Part shown: in pieces, positions 13,723 to 13,976 of the stretch
Numbering within the stretch: the stretch's first letter is position 1
Layout: every line of letters begins with the position of its first letter
Assembly (NCBI GenBank): GCA_044433305.1
Contig: JAWXTS010000043.1
Location: 1 to 13,976, forward strand
Direction: 5' to 3'
DNA length: 13,976 nt
Origin: JAWXTS01 sp044433305
GTDB taxonomy: Bacteria > Bacteroidota > Bacteroidia > Bacteroidales > Rikenellaceae
The notes under the pieces: model-generated
Database searches by the model: none
What the model was told of the DNA's origin: nothing
The model's input: only the letters and a program-made list of their open reading frames with translations
Program-made: the position numbers and the translations under genes

Positions 13723-13976
13723 TATGTATAGCTATTGACGATGAGCCATTGGCACTCTCGCTTATTGAGGGGTATATGCTCCGACACCCAGATATTGAGC
13801 TGATGACCTTTACCGATCCTCTGGAGGGGGTGGCGGCTATCAAGGCGCATAATCCAGAGATTGTGCTTTTGGATATTGAGATGAACGAGTATTCGGGCTT
13901 GGAGCTTGCTGGCGAGCTCTCGGATGAGTCGCTGCTTATATTCACAACTGCCCACGCTCAATATGCGGTTGATGGG
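13719..13976 (+). CDS. LytTR-family response regulator (N-terminal receiver, partial)
   Basis: The first 86 codons are present; the gene continues past the window. The receiver domain shows the acidic pair IAIDDEP (Asp7, Asp8), phosphoacceptor Asp52 in VLLDIEM, and FTTAHAQYAVDG (75-86) with the switch Thr and aromatic residue. The DNA-binding LytTR domain expected in this family would lie downstream and is not visible, so that part of the call comes from context: pairing with a LytS-type kinase and the typical TTAxxxYAV sequence. The ATG overlaps the kinase stop (ATGA at 13719-13722). Confidence 0.9.
   Translation, partial: MICIAIDDEPLALSLIEGYMLRHPDIELMTFTDPLEGVAAIKAHNPEIVLLDIEMNEYSGLELAGELSDESLLIFTTAHAQYAVDG

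Noticed and set aside
9343..13976. Search by eye for a CRISPR array or cas operon around the CARF nuclease
   Set aside because: No regularly spaced direct repeats of 25-40 bases and no Cas10, Cas7, Cas5, Cas1 or Cas2-like protein text is present.

Overview
The window looks like the chromosome of a member of the order Bacteroidales (Bacteroidetes). Three things suggest this. Most genes have no clear Shine-Dalgarno sequence. Several are preceded by the Bacteroidetes-type promoter TTTG/ATTG, about 19-21 bases, TAnnTTTG. Several products belong to families typical of gut Bacteroidetes, such as a secreted DUF4923-like lipocalin and an RsuA-family pseudouridine synthase with a long disordered N-terminus. 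No species can be named from the sequence alone.

Layout. Positions 1-1690 (minus) hold most of ligA, cut by the window edge. Divergent from it, at 1798-2106, is a small acidic protein. It converges through a perfect bidirectional hairpin terminator on a ROK-family sugar kinase (2199-3167, minus). Divergent from the kinase is a two-gene operon: a short-chain-type polyprenyl diphosphate synthase and a U32-family protein, 2 bases apart. It converges on a fold-type I aminotransferase (5566-6879, minus). After a 267-base divergent promoter region come the secreted DUF4923-like protein (7147-7821) and the pseudouridine synthase (8071-9342). All of this reads as housekeeping chromosome.

From about 9480 the character changes. 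A tRNA-Lys(CTT) gene (9480-9552), with its own promoter and terminator, is followed by an intact gene for a Card1/Can2-like protein (9720-10811): an N-terminal CARF ligand-binding domain, a linker and a C-terminal PD-(D/E)xK nuclease. Such proteins normally serve type III CRISPR systems as cyclic-oligoadenylate-activated nucleases, yet the window shows no cas gene and no CRISPR array. Next to it is a decayed SpoVK/CbbX-type AAA+ ATPase (10860-11940, minus). It has a one-base frameshift in a G5 run, a missing block in its last AAA domain and no N-terminus. It abuts, head to head, an unrecognised 133-codon ORF (11961-12362). This stretch looks like a rearranged accessory region beside a tRNA gene.

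The end of the window carries a small three-helix membrane protein (12371-12679, minus). It is followed by a LytS/YehU-type sensor histidine kinase (12775-13722) overlapping, through ATGA, a LytTR-type response regulator whose receiver domain starts at 13719 and runs off the edge. These two form a two-component system.

The best candidate for something unusual is the solitary CARF-nuclease with its eroded neighbours. The most striking structural oddity in a housekeeping gene is the 177-base internal duplication that encodes the Arg/Gly-rich arm of the pseudouridine synthase.
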